Origin: Psychrobacter sp. JCM 18901
GTDB lineage: Bacteria > Pseudomonadota > Gammaproteobacteria > Pseudomonadales > Moraxellaceae
NCBI RefSeq assembly: GCF_000586435.1
Contig: NZ_BAWH01000001.1
Coordinates: 462,082-526,081, forward strand
DNA: 64,000 bases
Direction: 5' to 3'
Shown: positions 12,628 through 22,878 of the stretch, piece after piece
How positions within the stretch are numbered: position 1 is the stretch's first letter
Layout: the number at the start of each line of letters is the position of its first letter
The notes under the pieces: generated by a model
What the model saw: only the letters and a program-made list of their open reading frames with translations
What the model was told of the DNA's origin: nothing
Databases searched by the model: none
Made by a program: the position numbers and the translations under genes

Positions 12628-13500
12628 ATGTCAGCATCAACCATCGGTCAAATTAAGCAACACATTGGACAACTGACAAATGATAATACGAGCAACCAGC
12701 TGCCGTCGTTTTGGCTAACGGACTGGTTGTTACATGTCACTGATAAGCCCGCGATAGCGTTGATGACGGATGAAGATTACCAGCTGAGTGACAGCGAGCT
12801 TGCACAGTTCAGTGATGGTGTGAATAAGATGCAGCAAGGCATACCGCTTGCATACTTGACTGGGCAGCAAGAATTTTGGTCACTTAATTTTAATGTCAAT
12901 GAGCATACCTTGATTCCTAGACCTGATACCGAGGTATTGGTTGAGCAAGTATTGAACTGGATAAATGCTCAGCCAGCACAACTTAATAATAAGCGATTGT
13001 TAGATTTGGGCACAGGGTCAGGTTGTATCGCCATTAGTCTTGCTCATGAGTTAAAGCACGCTAATTGGCAAATCGTGGCGGTCGATTTATCGTCAGAGGC
13101 GCTTAAGGTTGCTCAGCATAATGCCGTGAGCAATAATGTTGCCAGTATTGAGTTTGTCCAAAGCAGTTGGTATCAAGCGTTACCTATTTACGATGAGCCG
13201 CAGTTTGATATCATCGTCTCTAACCCTCCGTATATTGATGAGACAGACGAGCATTTGGCAGGTCTAATAGCTGAACCGATTAGTGCGCTCAGTGCGCCCA
13301 ATCAGGGTTTGGCTGATATCGAACATATCGTCCAGCAGGCAACGACATATCTCCGTACAGGTGGGTTATTAGCCATTGAACATGGATATGATCAAGGGGA
13401 TGCGGTTCGGCAGCTGTTTCTAGACAATGGGTTTGAGTCGGTACATACCGTAAAAGACTACGGTGGTAATGATCGCGTCACGCTAGGGCAAGTCCAATAG
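12628..13500 (+). CDS. prmC: Peptide chain release factor N5-glutamine methyltransferase PrmC (HemK)
   Basis: Methylates the Gln of the GGQ motif in release factors RF1 and RF2 with S-adenosylmethionine. The protein has 290 residues, the normal size. The N-terminal helical domain is followed by the substrate-side motif LIPRPDTEVLVE, the SAM-binding LLDLGTGSGCIAISLA, AVDLSSEALKVA and the catalytic SNPPYIDE. prfA is not next to it here, unlike in many bacteria; instead ampG precedes and moeB follows at 41 bases. The frame is intact. Confidence 0.95.
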   Translation: MSASTIGQIKQHIGQLTNDNTSNQLPSFWLTDWLLHVTDKPAIALMTDEDYQLSDSELAQFSDGVNKMQQGIPLAYLTGQQEFWSLNFNVNEHTLIPRPDTEVLVEQVLNWINAQPAQLNNKRLLDLGTGSGCIAISLAHELKHANWQIVAVDLSSEALKVAQHNAVSNNVASIEFVQSSWYQALPIYDEPQFDIIVSNPPYIDETDEHLAGLIAEPISALSAPNQGLADIEHIVQQATTYLRTGGLLAIEHGYDQGDAVRQLFLDNGFESVHTVKDYGGNDRVTLGQVQ

Positions 13501-13541
13501 ATAGTTTTTTGGTAGTAGATTTCTTTGATTATAGGTTGTAG

Positions 13542-14350
13542 ATGAATATGGTAGAAGAGAAGGTAAAGCTATCAGATGACGAGCTGCTCCGTTATGCTCG
13601 ACAAGTTTTATTAGACGGTTGGGATATGGATGCTCAGCTGCGACTAAAGATAGCACGTGTGGTCATAATAGGGGCAGGCGGCTTGGTTGTCCTGCTTCTG
13701 AGACATTGGTGCGTGCTGGGATAGGTTATGTCCATCTGATTGATGATGACGAGATTGAGGCGAGCAATCTACAACGGCAAACGCTGTTTTTGCCAGAAGA
13801 TGTTGGTCAGTCTAAAGCACTGACCGCAGCGCATATGTTAGCGCGCATCAATCCTTTGATAAAGACTCGCGGCACAGTCGCACGATTAGATGAAGACAAC
13901 GCTTATGAATTGCTCGATATGGCAGCAGGCAAGCCTGACTTACTCTTAGACTGTACGGATAATTTTGCCACGCGCGACATCATCAATCGTATTAGTGTAC
14001 GCTACCAGATTCCCTTGTTATCTGCCTCAGCAATTGCGATGCAAGGGCAGTTAGCACTGTTCGAACCTCAGCTCGATACTGGTTGCTATCATTGCGTGTT
14101 TGGCTCAGTGGTGCTTGACGAAGCCGCTGACGAACGTACGTGTGCCAACTCTGGTGTGCTAGCCAGTACCACTGCCGTCATGGGCAATTTGCAAGCCAAT
14201 ACTGCACTGCAATATTTAGGATTAACCAAAAATCTACTGACAAACAAGCTGCTCATATGGGATGGTAGTCAGATGCAGCAGCGGCTGATGGGCTATCGAA
14301 AAGACCCACAGTGTCCAGTCTGTAGCAGTCCTATAGTCAATCCTCTATAA
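13542..14350 (+). CDS. moeB: MoeB/ThiF-family adenylyltransferase, one frameshift
   Basis: E1-like enzyme that adenylates the C-terminal Gly-Gly of a small sulfur carrier (MoaD for molybdopterin synthase, or ThiS). It begins with LSDDELLRYARQVLLDGWD, then the nucleotide-binding VVIIGAGGLGCPASETLVRAG, the helix EASNLQRQTLF, DCTDNFATRDIIN and two zinc-type Cys pairs (CYHC and CPVC), as in MoeB. A G is missing at 13685-13686 inside the GAGGLGCP loop; adding it fuses the short first frame to the long second one and gives about 269 residues. No other molybdopterin gene is adjacent, so MoeB versus ThiF is decided only by similarity. Confidence 0.87.
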
Positions 14351-14521
14351 ATTGGATACGGTGTCAGGCTTGCTTAGTCTACGAGTTGTAGTACTTTCAC
14401 TCGCCTTCCTTGTATCCAAATTATATTGAACCGACTATAACTGAATAATCTGATTTTAACGCATTTTTATATTGTATTGCCTATCTTCAAACATCCCTCT
14501 TATTACCATAGTTGTTTTTTT

Positions 14522-15865
14522 ATGAAAATTCATCGTCCGCATTTATTAAAGCATACTTTTAATGTTATGAACCGTGTTCGCCAAACAGCGAGCGTAGCAG
14601 GTCTGTCTGCGTTAAGAGTGGCAAAAGGTGAGAAACCTGACGCGATGCTACTCAAAGAAACTTTTGAGCAGTTAGGCACGACCTATATCAAAATCGGTCA
14701 ATTTATCGCCAGTACGCCGTCATTGTTTCCACGTGATTATGTCAAGGCTTTTCAGAGCTGCTTGGATCAAACCACGCCATTGTCTTATGCTTATATTGAG
14801 CAAGTGCTAAAAGAAGAACTAGCGACTGATGGCATGACCCTTGATGATACGTTTGCGCATATTGACTCAGAGCCGCTAGCCTCGGCTTCTATCGCTCAAG
14901 TGCATGCAGCACGGTTGCACAATGGCGATGAAGTGGTGCTAAAGGTACAAAAGCCTGGTGTCGAAACCATCATGCAGACTGACCTGGGTGTATTGCATGG
15001 CGTAACTAAGCTACTTGAAATACTAATGCCTTCAATGAAGTTTGCGAGTATTGCACCGATTATTGATGAGATTCGCCTGCGTATGCTTGCCGAGACGGAC
15101 TTTATCGCCGAAGCCCAGAACATCCGCGATTTTCAACAGTTCTTAGCGGTATCAGGTAATACTCGTGTCGTTGCACCAACTGTCTATGAAGAGCTGACTA
15201 CCAAGCGTGTGCTAACGATGAGCCGTCTCTATGGCGTCTCTATGGTGGATGAGTCACTCATGCGTCAATACTGCGCTGATCCTGCTCAAGTCATGGCAGA
15301 CACGTTAAACACATGGTTTGCTAGTCTCATGCTGTGCAATAGTTTCCATGCTGATTTGCATGCTGGTAATTTGATGCTATTGACCGATGGCCGTATTGGA
15401 TTTTTAGATTTTGGTATCGTCGGTAAGCTCAAAGCTGAGAGCTGGCGTGCATGTATGGGCATGATGCAAGCCATGCAAGACAGTGACTATCAAGCCATGG
15501 CTCGGCATATGATTGATATGGAAATGACGCATGGTGGCAATAAAGTCGATGTGGCTGCACTGGGGAATGACTTACAGCGTATGATGACAACCATCATGGC
15601 AGAAGATAAAACCTTTACCAGTGGTGTACCTTTCAATAGTAAAGAACAAGCCGATGAGCTGAATAAAATGATGCTTGAGATTGTCGAAGTTGGTAAACGT
15701 CATGGCATCCATTTCCCACGCGACTTTGCTCTATTAACCAAACAGATGTTGTACTTTGATCGGTTTATGCGTACGCTAGCTCCAGACATGGACATGTTTA
15801 GCGATCAGCGGGTACAAATGCTAGGACAGGATACAGTAGAGACGCCAGCGTTAGATGTATCATAG
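14522..15865 (+). CDS. ABC1/UbiB-family atypical kinase
   Basis: A 447-residue member of the ABC1/ADCK/UbiB family; UbiB itself supports ubiquinone synthesis. Family motifs in order: LGTTYIKIGQFIAS (the KxGQ motif), PLASASIAQVHAARL, EVVLKVQKPG, SFHADLHAGNLML (the catalytic and metal-binding loop) and IGFLDFGIVGKL (the DFG-type motif). The strong C-terminal membrane helices of E. coli UbiB are not evident, and no ubiE or ubiJ is adjacent, so this may be a paralogue. I chose the ATG at 14522 because the longer frame from 14477 begins with a non-typical extension. The frame is intact. Confidence 0.85.
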   Translation: MKIHRPHLLKHTFNVMNRVRQTASVAGLSALRVAKGEKPDAMLLKETFEQLGTTYIKIGQFIASTPSLFPRDYVKAFQSCLDQTTPLSYAYIEQVLKEELATDGMTLDDTFAHIDSEPLASASIAQVHAARLHNGDEVVLKVQKPGVETIMQTDLGVLHGVTKLLEILMPSMKFASIAPIIDEIRLRMLAETDFIAEAQNIRDFQQFLAVSGNTRVVAPTVYEELTTKRVLTMSRLYGVSMVDESLMRQYCADPAQVMADTLNTWFASLMLCNSFHADLHAGNLMLLTDGRIGFLDFGIVGKLKAESWRACMGMMQAMQDSDYQAMARHMIDMEMTHGGNKVDVAALGNDLQRMMTTIMAEDKTFTSGVPFNSKEQADELNKMMLEIVEVGKRHGIHFPRDFALLTKQMLYFDRFMRTLAPDMDMFSDQRVQMLGQDTVETPALDVS

Positions 15866-15989
15866 TTTTTGCTGATATTTTATCTCGACCTAACATATCT
15901 AATAACTGTTTATTCTTGCTTTTTTACTACTGCTTTTGACTGTCTAACACAAAGGATTGTGTGCTAATTGCCACAAAAATGGCGCTGTC

Positions 15990-17245
15990 ATGATGACTGC
16001 TTTTAAAAGCCGTATGATCCCGACGATTACCAACGAAGCTGCCATTGCCTGTATCGGTATGTACTGCATGGCAGTCGTTATGGGCTATGGCCGCTTTCTG
16101 TTTACCGCCACCTTACCTGATATTATGGTGCAATTGTCGTTATCAACGACGATTGCAGGCTGGCTGGCATCAATCAATTATATCGGTTACTTTATTGGTG
16201 CTCTTATCGCTATGTTTGTGCCTCAGCGCTCGACATGGCAGGCGATGACGCTGTGGGCGATTATCAGTGTTGTCACCACGATGTTACTCGTCATACCAAA
16301 TATGTCGCTCACGCTATGGTATATCATTCGCTTAATTGCAGGCATTGCAAGTGGTGTGGCGATGATTCTAAGCTCATCTTTTGTGATTCAAACCCTTAGC
16401 CCTGAGCGCCGTTCTGTATTGTCAGCAGTCCACTATGCAGGTATTGGCGTTGGTATTAGCGCCTCTGCCATCGTGACGTGGTGGCTATTAAAACTAGGCT
16501 ATCACTTCGATGTAATTTGGCTGGTCGCAGGTGTCACCAGTTTGCCGCTTGTATGGCTACTGTATGCGATAAAGCCAAGACAAGTACGGGCTGTTGATTC
16601 ACAGCAGATTGATGCCAAACAACACGTGTCAGTGCACCAGACCTATGTAAACTTTAAACGCTCCTTATACGAAGCAATTTCTGGACACCATAAAGCGCTT
16701 GCTTTACTTTTTGTCAGCTACGTACTGGCAGGGTTTGGTTATATCAGCTCAGCAACTTTTTTACCCGTTATGGCAGCACAACGTCTAACAACACAGACGT
16801 ATGCTGGACTCATGATTTGGTTGGTTGTTGGTATTTTTGCGATGTTGTCAAACCCCCTATGGGGCGCGCTTGCCAAACGTATCGGTGAAATAAAAACCTT
16901 AATGGGGCTAACAGTATTGCAAGCATTTGGCATGTGCTTGCCTATATGGTTTGATGGTGCACTTGGATTGTATGGTAATGCTGCGATTTTAGGGTTGACC
17001 TTCGTCGGTATGGTATCAATGACACTAACGCTATTTAAAAATATTAATCCGGCCTATTCTAATTTACTGATTGCTCTAGCGACGTTGGCCTATGCATTGG
17101 GGCAGTTTTTAGGACCTTGGTAACAGTGGCACTGGCAGGGCAAGATAGTAATTTCAATGCAGGCTTACTTGTCGCTGCTATTGGATTAATGATTGGATTT
17201 GTACTATTGGTATGGTTTCGTCGACAGTCGACAACGACCGCATAG
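15990..17245 (+). CDS. MFS transporter of the YbfB/YjiJ type, one frameshift
   Basis: A 12-helix major-facilitator protein of about 418 residues after repair. The N-terminal half carries YGRFLFTATLPDIM, followed by GYFIGALIAMFVP and the RLIAGIASGVAMILSSSFV segment; the second half reads FVSYVLAGFGYISSATFLPV. These fit the YbfB/YjiJ family, whose substrates are unknown. One T is missing at 17117-17118; restoring it extends the protein from LGPW* to LGPLVTVALAGQ and a last membrane helix ending WFRRQSTTTA at 17245. A TTG at 15957 is an alternative upstream start, but I prefer the ATG at 15990. It converges on the Lrp gene with a 5-base gap. Confidence 0.82.
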
Positions 17246-17250
17246 ATCGT

Positions 17251-17739
17251 CTAAACCACGCTACGGCTAAATACTTCTCGTAATTCAAAACTGGTATGAA
17301 CTTGAGCCACGCCTTCGATACGATTGAGACGATGTAATAAAAACTCTTCGTAATGTGTCATATCACGTACTCTGACCTTAATTAGATAGTCTTCGGTGCG
17401 ACCTGTGACAATACTACAGCTGATGACTTCTTCAAAGCTCTGAACCTTGCGTTCAAACTGCTCAAAACGTTCTGCTGTATGACGATCCATACTAATAGCG
17501 ATAAACACGGCCAGTGGATAGCCAAGTTTTTGCGCATCGGTTTTGGTATGGTAGCCAGTGATTATGTTTGCATCTTCTAAGCGCTTTATACGACGTGCGC
17601 AAGGGGTGGCAGACAGGTTGACGCGTTCAGCAAGTTCAGTAATACTCATGCGCGCCTGCGTTTGCAATAAGCGCAGCAACTGTCTATCTGTCTCGTCTAT
17701 ATCTGCAGTCCCTATACTATCAATATGATTATCTGGCAT
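17251..17739 (-). CDS. Lrp/AsnC-family transcriptional regulator
   Basis: A 162-residue feast/famine regulator. The N-terminal helix-turn-helix reads DETDRQLLRLLQTQARMSIT then ELAERVNLSATPCARRIKRL; the C-terminal RAM ligand-binding domain includes FIAISMDRH and the SCSIVTGRTEDYLIKV core. The gene is divergent from leuA with a 221-base shared upstream region, so control of leucine synthesis, and of itself, is a reasonable inference. Which amino acid it senses cannot be told. The frame is intact. Confidence 0.88.
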   Translation of the reverse strand: MPDNHIDSIGTADIDETDRQLLRLLQTQARMSITELAERVNLSATPCARRIKRLEDANIITGYHTKTDAQKLGYPLAVFIAISMDRHTAERFEQFERKVQSFEEVISCSIVTGRTEDYLIKVRVRDMTHYEEFLLHRLNRIEGVAQVHTSFELREVFSRSVV

Positions 17740-17960
17740 TTCTTAAGCCTTAATAGTGAATTTATTCGATTATAATGTCTAAATTGTGTTTTTCCACTAA
17801 AATAACAGAAAATAAAGTAAAAGAAAGCAGGTTTCTCTCTGTTAAACTTTGATATTATTATGGTATGAACACTAGTTATCTCGTATGATAAATACTGATC
17901 TAATCAACAGCTAATCGCCTAGCTAAATATATAAACAACCATATCATCTAAGGATTGATT

Positions 17961-19747
17961 ATGTCTGACCAAGCCACGCACACTGCAGCCACAGGGACTG
18001 CAAAGATTACACCAAAAAGTGCCGCTTTTGACTTCCGTAAATACCGTCCATTTGCATTTGCGCCATCGCTGCCAGATCGTACTTGGCCAAGCAAGACGAT
18101 TGAGAAGTCACCGATATGGGCAAGTGTGGATCTGCGTGATGGTAACCAAGCACTGATTGATCCGATGACCATTGAACAAAAAATGCGTTTCTTTAAGACT
18201 TTAGTAGATGTTGGTTTTAAAGAGATTGAGATTGGTTTTCCGTCAGCGGCGCAGGTAGAGTTTGACTTTGCGCGTAAGCTTATCGAAGAAAACCACGTAC
18301 CTGAAGATGTAACGCTACAAGTATTGGTACAAGCGCGCGAGCATTTGATTGCCCGTACTTTTGAATCGTTAAAAGGTGCAAAACGTGCGGTTGTCCATGT
18401 CTATAACTCAACCAGCCGTGTACAACGCGAAAAAGTCTATGGCAAAGATAAAGCTGAAATCAAAGAGATTGCTATTGCAGGCGCTAAGCTATTACAAGAA
18501 TATGCAGCAAAATACCCTGAGACAGATTGGGTATTTCAATACTCGCCAGAGAGTTTTAGCCAGACAGAAACTGAATATGCCGTAGAGGTTTGCGATGCAG
18601 TGTGTGACGTATGGCAACCACAGCAGGGTCAGGAAGTTATCTTTAACTTGCCAGCGACGGTCGAAGCATCTATGCCTAATGTCTTTGCTGATCAAGTAGA
18701 GTACTTCTGCCGTCATCTAGCGCAGCGTGAGCATGTTATTGTTAGCTTGCATACTCATAATGACCGTGGTTGTGCCGTAGCAGCAGCTGAGTTGGGTGTG
18801 CTTGCAGGTGCCGATCGTATCGAAGGCACATTGCTTGGTAACGGTGAGCGTACAGGTAACATGGATATCATGGTCATGGCCATGAACTTGTTTAGCCAAG
18901 GTATCGATCCTGAGCTTGATTTTAGCAATATGAGTGAAATCGTACAGGTGGTGAGCGAATGCAATAACTTACCATTGCACCCACGTCATCCTTATGTAGG
19001 CGAGTTGGTCTTTACGGCATTTAGTGGCTCACATCAAGATGCTATCAAAAAAAATCTCTCGACTACAATGAAAGCAATCAGAGCAAAACAGCCAATGTCT
19101 GGGACGTGGCTTATCTACCCATTGATCCTGCGCATATTGGCCGTAGCTACCAAGACGTGGTACGTATCAATAGCCAGTCAGGCAAAGGTGGCGTCGCATA
19201 TATCTTGCAGCGTAACTACGGTTTTAATCTACCACGTTGGATGCAAATTGACTTTAGTCGTGTGGTACAAAAACAAGCTGAAGCGGCAGCACGCGAGCTG
19301 CAAAATGACGAAATCCTACAGACCTTTGAAGATACTTACTTGCAGCAGGGTAAGTTTGAACTACTAGACTATAGCGTCAACAATAAAGGCGGCGCGGTTT
19401 ACTTTAGTGGTCAGGTGCAGATGAATAGCGATACCATTAATATTGATGGCACAGGTAACGGTCCATTATCATCGTTTATTGACGGACTTGCACAGCATAC
19501 GGGCAAATCACTACACATTATTAACTATGCAGAGCACGCGATTAACCCGCATCATAACAGCGGTAATGGTATCGATGATGATACCAATAGTGATAACAAA
19601 ACCAATGCCAACGCTGCTGCTTACATTCAGTTAAATGTTGATGGTGAAGTGTATTCAGGCATCGGTACTTGCAGCAGTACGGTGTCAGCCATGCTAAAAG
19701 GGGCGTTGTCAGCTTTTGCTCAAGCGCTAAATACAGAAGCTGCTTAG
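17961..19747 (+). CDS. leuA: 2-isopropylmalate synthase LeuA, long form, one frameshift
   Basis: First committed step of leucine synthesis: condenses 2-oxoisovalerate and acetyl-CoA. It belongs to the long LeuA group, about 595 residues. The start of the barrel reads [17 protein letters not shown], metal ligands lie in [17 protein letters not shown], and [14 protein letters not shown] follows; the C-terminal regulatory domain ends [15 protein letters not shown]. An 8-A run at 19047-19054 should be 6, joining GSHQDAIKK to [11 protein letters not shown] and then [19 protein letters not shown]. The regulatory domain holds an unusual Asn/Asp-rich loop (about 19546-19620). The ATG at 17961 has AAGGA 7 bases upstream. 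A divergent Lrp gene suggests its control. A strong terminator follows. Confidence 0.96.
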
Positions 19748-19787
19748 TGTTAAGTAGTCATTGATACCACGCAAAATTCTGTATGCT

Positions 19788-19840
19788 AATAACGCCATCG
19801 CTCCTTGTCTCTAGCAAGTAAAGCGATGGCGTTATTTTTT
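19788..19840 (+). terminator. Rho-independent terminator of leuA
   Basis: A perfect stem AATAACGCCATCGCT with AGCGATGGCGTTATT is followed by a T-run. The loop is about 20 bases and contains the smaller pairing CTTG/CAAG. Confidence 0.92.
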
Positions 19841-19964
19841 GCTATAAATACCTATGAAATTCCGACTATAGATTTATGAGCAATAGCATAATGTTACTTG
19901 TGTTTTTGGTGTCTAAGACTTACGCTAATGTGTATATTAAAATATTATAAATAAAAGGTTAATT

Positions 19965-20597
19965 ATGGAACCTATCTCATTTGCTTCATTCACACTGGCA
20001 TCTATTTTGGCTTCATTGCCTGCAAACGGTGAGGCTATTACCAAGCCGACCATCACCACTCATATTAGTCCAGCCATTGCTGGACAGTGGGAAATAGACT
20101 TGGACAGTAGCGCTCATTCTACTCAAGCCATGACGACCAAGGAAGCGGAAGCTAACCAGTCGGCAAATACTGCGCAACAACCTAGCAGTGTAGAGCCTAA
20201 GGTGATGACGGGCATGGATGGCGGCGTACTGACTCAAAGTGAAGAGCGGGTTCTAAACATTCAACCAACGACTAGTAAGAACTTACTTGCGTCAGTTGGT
20301 CAGTCTAACCAGTGCCGCGAGCTATATAACTTTAGTGCGGATAATGAGATGTGGTCTGTTAGTGGCAAAGAGTGGACATACGGCCGCTATCTAGTCACTC
20401 ACCGTGAAGAAGGGCTGCCAGTTATTGCGATCAAGACTGTTTATGATAATAATGAAGTGGATTGCTCAGGCAATCAGATCGACCAGACTGATGAAGCGTT
20501 AATTGCATTTATCAATCATGATGGCAACCAGATGCAATGGTGCGCTGATCCTGATGGTAACGAATGCTTTATGAACTTCAATAGAGTGTTGCCATAA
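19965..20597 (+). CDS. Probable secreted protein, unknown function
   Basis: A 210-residue protein that I do not recognise. A mildly hydrophobic N-terminus (SFASFTLASILASLPANGEA) could be a signal peptide but lacks basic residues after the Met. Residues ~25-90 are Ser/Thr/Ala/Gln-rich and probably unstructured. The C-terminal ~110 residues look folded, with Trp-rich motifs (DNEMWSVSGKEWTYGRYLV) and four spaced Cys (CRELYNF, DCSGN, WCADPDGNECFMNF) that could form disulfides in the periplasm. The gene stands alone between two good terminators, which supports a real transcription unit. Confidence 0.7.
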   Translation: MEPISFASFTLASILASLPANGEAITKPTITTHISPAIAGQWEIDLDSSAHSTQAMTTKEAEANQSANTAQQPSSVEPKVMTGMDGGVLTQSEERVLNIQPTTSKNLLASVGQSNQCRELYNFSADNEMWSVSGKEWTYGRYLVTHREEGLPVIAIKTVYDNNEVDCSGNQIDQTDEALIAFINHDGNQMQWCADPDGNECFMNFNRVLP

Positions 20598-20646
20598 TTA
20601 GATATGCTCGTTGTACTTTATGTATGATTGACAGCTTATTGATGAC

Positions 20647-20680
20647 ATAAAAACCGCTATATTAATAGCGGTTTTTTATG
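20647..20680. terminator. Bidirectional terminator between the secreted protein gene and accC
   Basis: AAAAACCGCTATT pairs with AATAGCGGTTTTT around a minimal loop. It serves the convergent genes on both sides. Confidence 0.88.
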
Positions 20681-20718
20681 TGCTGTTTTAATTAAACTTA
20701 GCGAACTCTATAAGTATT

Positions 20719-22088
20719 TTAGCCTACGAGTCTTTTTTTAACTTTATTCGCAGTCAGCAGCTCTCTTTCGAGATAGTGAATATTTTGCGCTTCACGAGTA
20801 AAGTTCTCATCCGCCAAAATCACATCACGATGCAAAGGTATATTGGTTTTGATACCTTCGATAATCAGCTCATCAAGGGCATGTACTGTCTTAGCAATGG
20901 CTTGCTGACGAGTTTGACCGTGACATATAAGCTTACCAATCAACGAATCATAATAGGTCGGTATCTCATAGCCAGGGTATAGATGAGAGTCAAAACGGAT
21001 ACCAGAACCACTTGGCGTGAACAATTGACTGATAGTACCTGGGCAAGGTACGAAAGTCGCTGCATCTTCGGCATTGATACGACATTCGATCGCATGACCC
21101 TGAATCTCAATCTCACTCTGACGATAAGACAGGCCGTAACCGGCAGCAATTTTGAGCTGTTCGACAACAACATCAATACCAGTAATCATCTCAGTCACTG
21201 GATGCTCAACCTGTACACGAGTGTTCATTTCAATAAAGAAAAACTCGTTATTTTCAAATAGAAACTCAAACGTACCAGCACCGCGATACTTAACAAGCTC
21301 GCAAGCTTTTACACACGCCTTTAAGATCGGTTCACGTACATCATCTGGGATGTCAGGCGCAGGTGCTTCTTCTAGTACTTTTTGATGGCGACGCTGCAAT
21401 GAGCAATCACGGTCATATAGATGGATAGCATTACCATTACCATCACCCAACACCTGTACTTCTACGTGGCGCGGGTTCTGTAGATAGCGCTCCATATAGA
21501 CAGTGTCGTCACCGAACCAGAGTTCAGCTTCTTGTTTGGCCGCTTGTACTTGACCAATTAGTTCGTCAAAGCGTTCAACCACACGCATACCACGTCCACC
21601 GCCGCCAGAAGCCGCTTTAATCAATAGTGGGAAGCCGATATTGCGTGCTTGCTCTTCAGCATTATGCAGGGTCACAGCGCCAACTGAGCCAGGTACGGTT
21701 GGTACGCCCGCTTTTTTTTCATAGCGTTGATGGCAGAAACTTTGTTGCCCATGAGGCGAATATGATCAGCATTAGGACCAACGAAGGTCAATCCTGCTTC
21801 TTCTACTTGTTCAGCAAATTCAGCATTCTCAGACAAAAAGCCATAACCGGGATGGATAGCATCTGCACCAGTGATTTCAGCAGCGGTTAAGATGGTATTG
21901 ATATCAAGGTAGCTTTGGTTAGCATTAGGCTTGCCAATACAAATTGCCTCATCAACAAAGCGCAAGTGCATCAAGTTGGCATCCGCAGTAGAGTAGACAC
22001 CTACCGTTTCGATACCTAGCGCTTTACAGGCGCGGACGATGCGCAGGGCAATTTCGCCTCTGTTGGCAATGAGCAATTTTTTTATCAT
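20719..22088 (-). CDS. accC: Biotin carboxylase subunit of acetyl-CoA carboxylase, one frameshift
   Basis: ATP-dependent carboxylation of biotin on AccB, the first step of fatty acid synthesis; an essential enzyme. The N-terminus [20 protein letters not shown], the [14 protein letters not shown] stretch, the ATP-grasp glycine loop [23 protein letters not shown] and the catalytic [14 protein letters not shown] are all present. The repaired length is about 456 residues. An 8-T run at 21712-21719 (8 A on the coding strand) should be 6: it then reads [17 protein letters not shown] and links the two frames. It forms an operon with accB, which lies 125 bases upstream. Confidence 0.97.
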
Positions 22089-22213
22089 GGGTTCATCCTT
22101 GTCGAAGCGTCAGTCATTGACTGAGTTTCGATACATAGCATCATGTTATTTAGCATTGACGCGGTATATATACCAAAAGTCAGCCATAATGAAATAAAGT
22201 ATGGCAAATATCG

Positions 22214-22638
22214 TTACGCTTTATAGCGTATGACAGGTTGACCGAACTGTACGACTTCAGAGTTATCTACCAAGATTTCGTCAACAATACCACTTTGAGT
22301 CGCTTCAAGCGGGTTCATGATTTTCATGCTTCGATAATACCTAAAGTATCACCTGCCTGAACCTTTTGACCGACTTTCACAAATGGTGGGTCATTAGGGC
22401 TTGGTGCTGAATAGAAAACACCAACCATTGGTGAAGACTCAACGCTACCCGCTTTTTCTGCAGGTTTGCCTTCGACAGCGGCAGCAGCGTTCGCAGTTGG
22501 GGCAGCCATCATAGTTGGCGCAGGCGCGTCATAGTGACGAGTTAAGCTAATATGCTCGTCGTCAGAACTGATTTCTAAATTAACCAGTTCACTTTCTTCC
22601 ATAAGGGCGATGAGGGTGCGTATTTTTTCAATATCCAT
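22214..22638 (-). CDS. accB: Biotin carboxyl carrier protein of acetyl-CoA carboxylase, one frameshift
   Basis: Carries the biotin that AccC carboxylates. It has an N-terminal [20 protein letters not shown], an Ala/Pro/Thr-rich linker (about residues 37-60), then the biotinyl domain [20 protein letters not shown]. The biotin-attachment motif EAMKIMNP is split: one A of the coding strand is missing at 22327, so the raw frame stops exactly before the target lysine. Restoring it continues to [13 protein letters not shown] and a stop at 22214 (about 141 residues). It is the first gene of the accB-accC operon. A real loss of this motif would be lethal, which makes this one of the clearest signs of sequence error. 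Confidence 0.96.
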
Positions 22639-22878
22639 AGTTTTTATCTGGCCTTGTACTAAATTCGAGAAATAGTGTAACTAAATATTGTCTAATTAAT
22701 TACTAATGATACCTAGATTCAGGGCAATGAGCAATCAATGTACAGTTGTTAACTGAGAATTTTTACATATTTTGACGTAAGCCATCTTTTTAGCAAGAAA
22801 ATATCTACGATTTTTCATAGTCTGTATGATCAAATGACGCTGACAATGATTATAAAATGCAATCCATAAGCAATTGGC

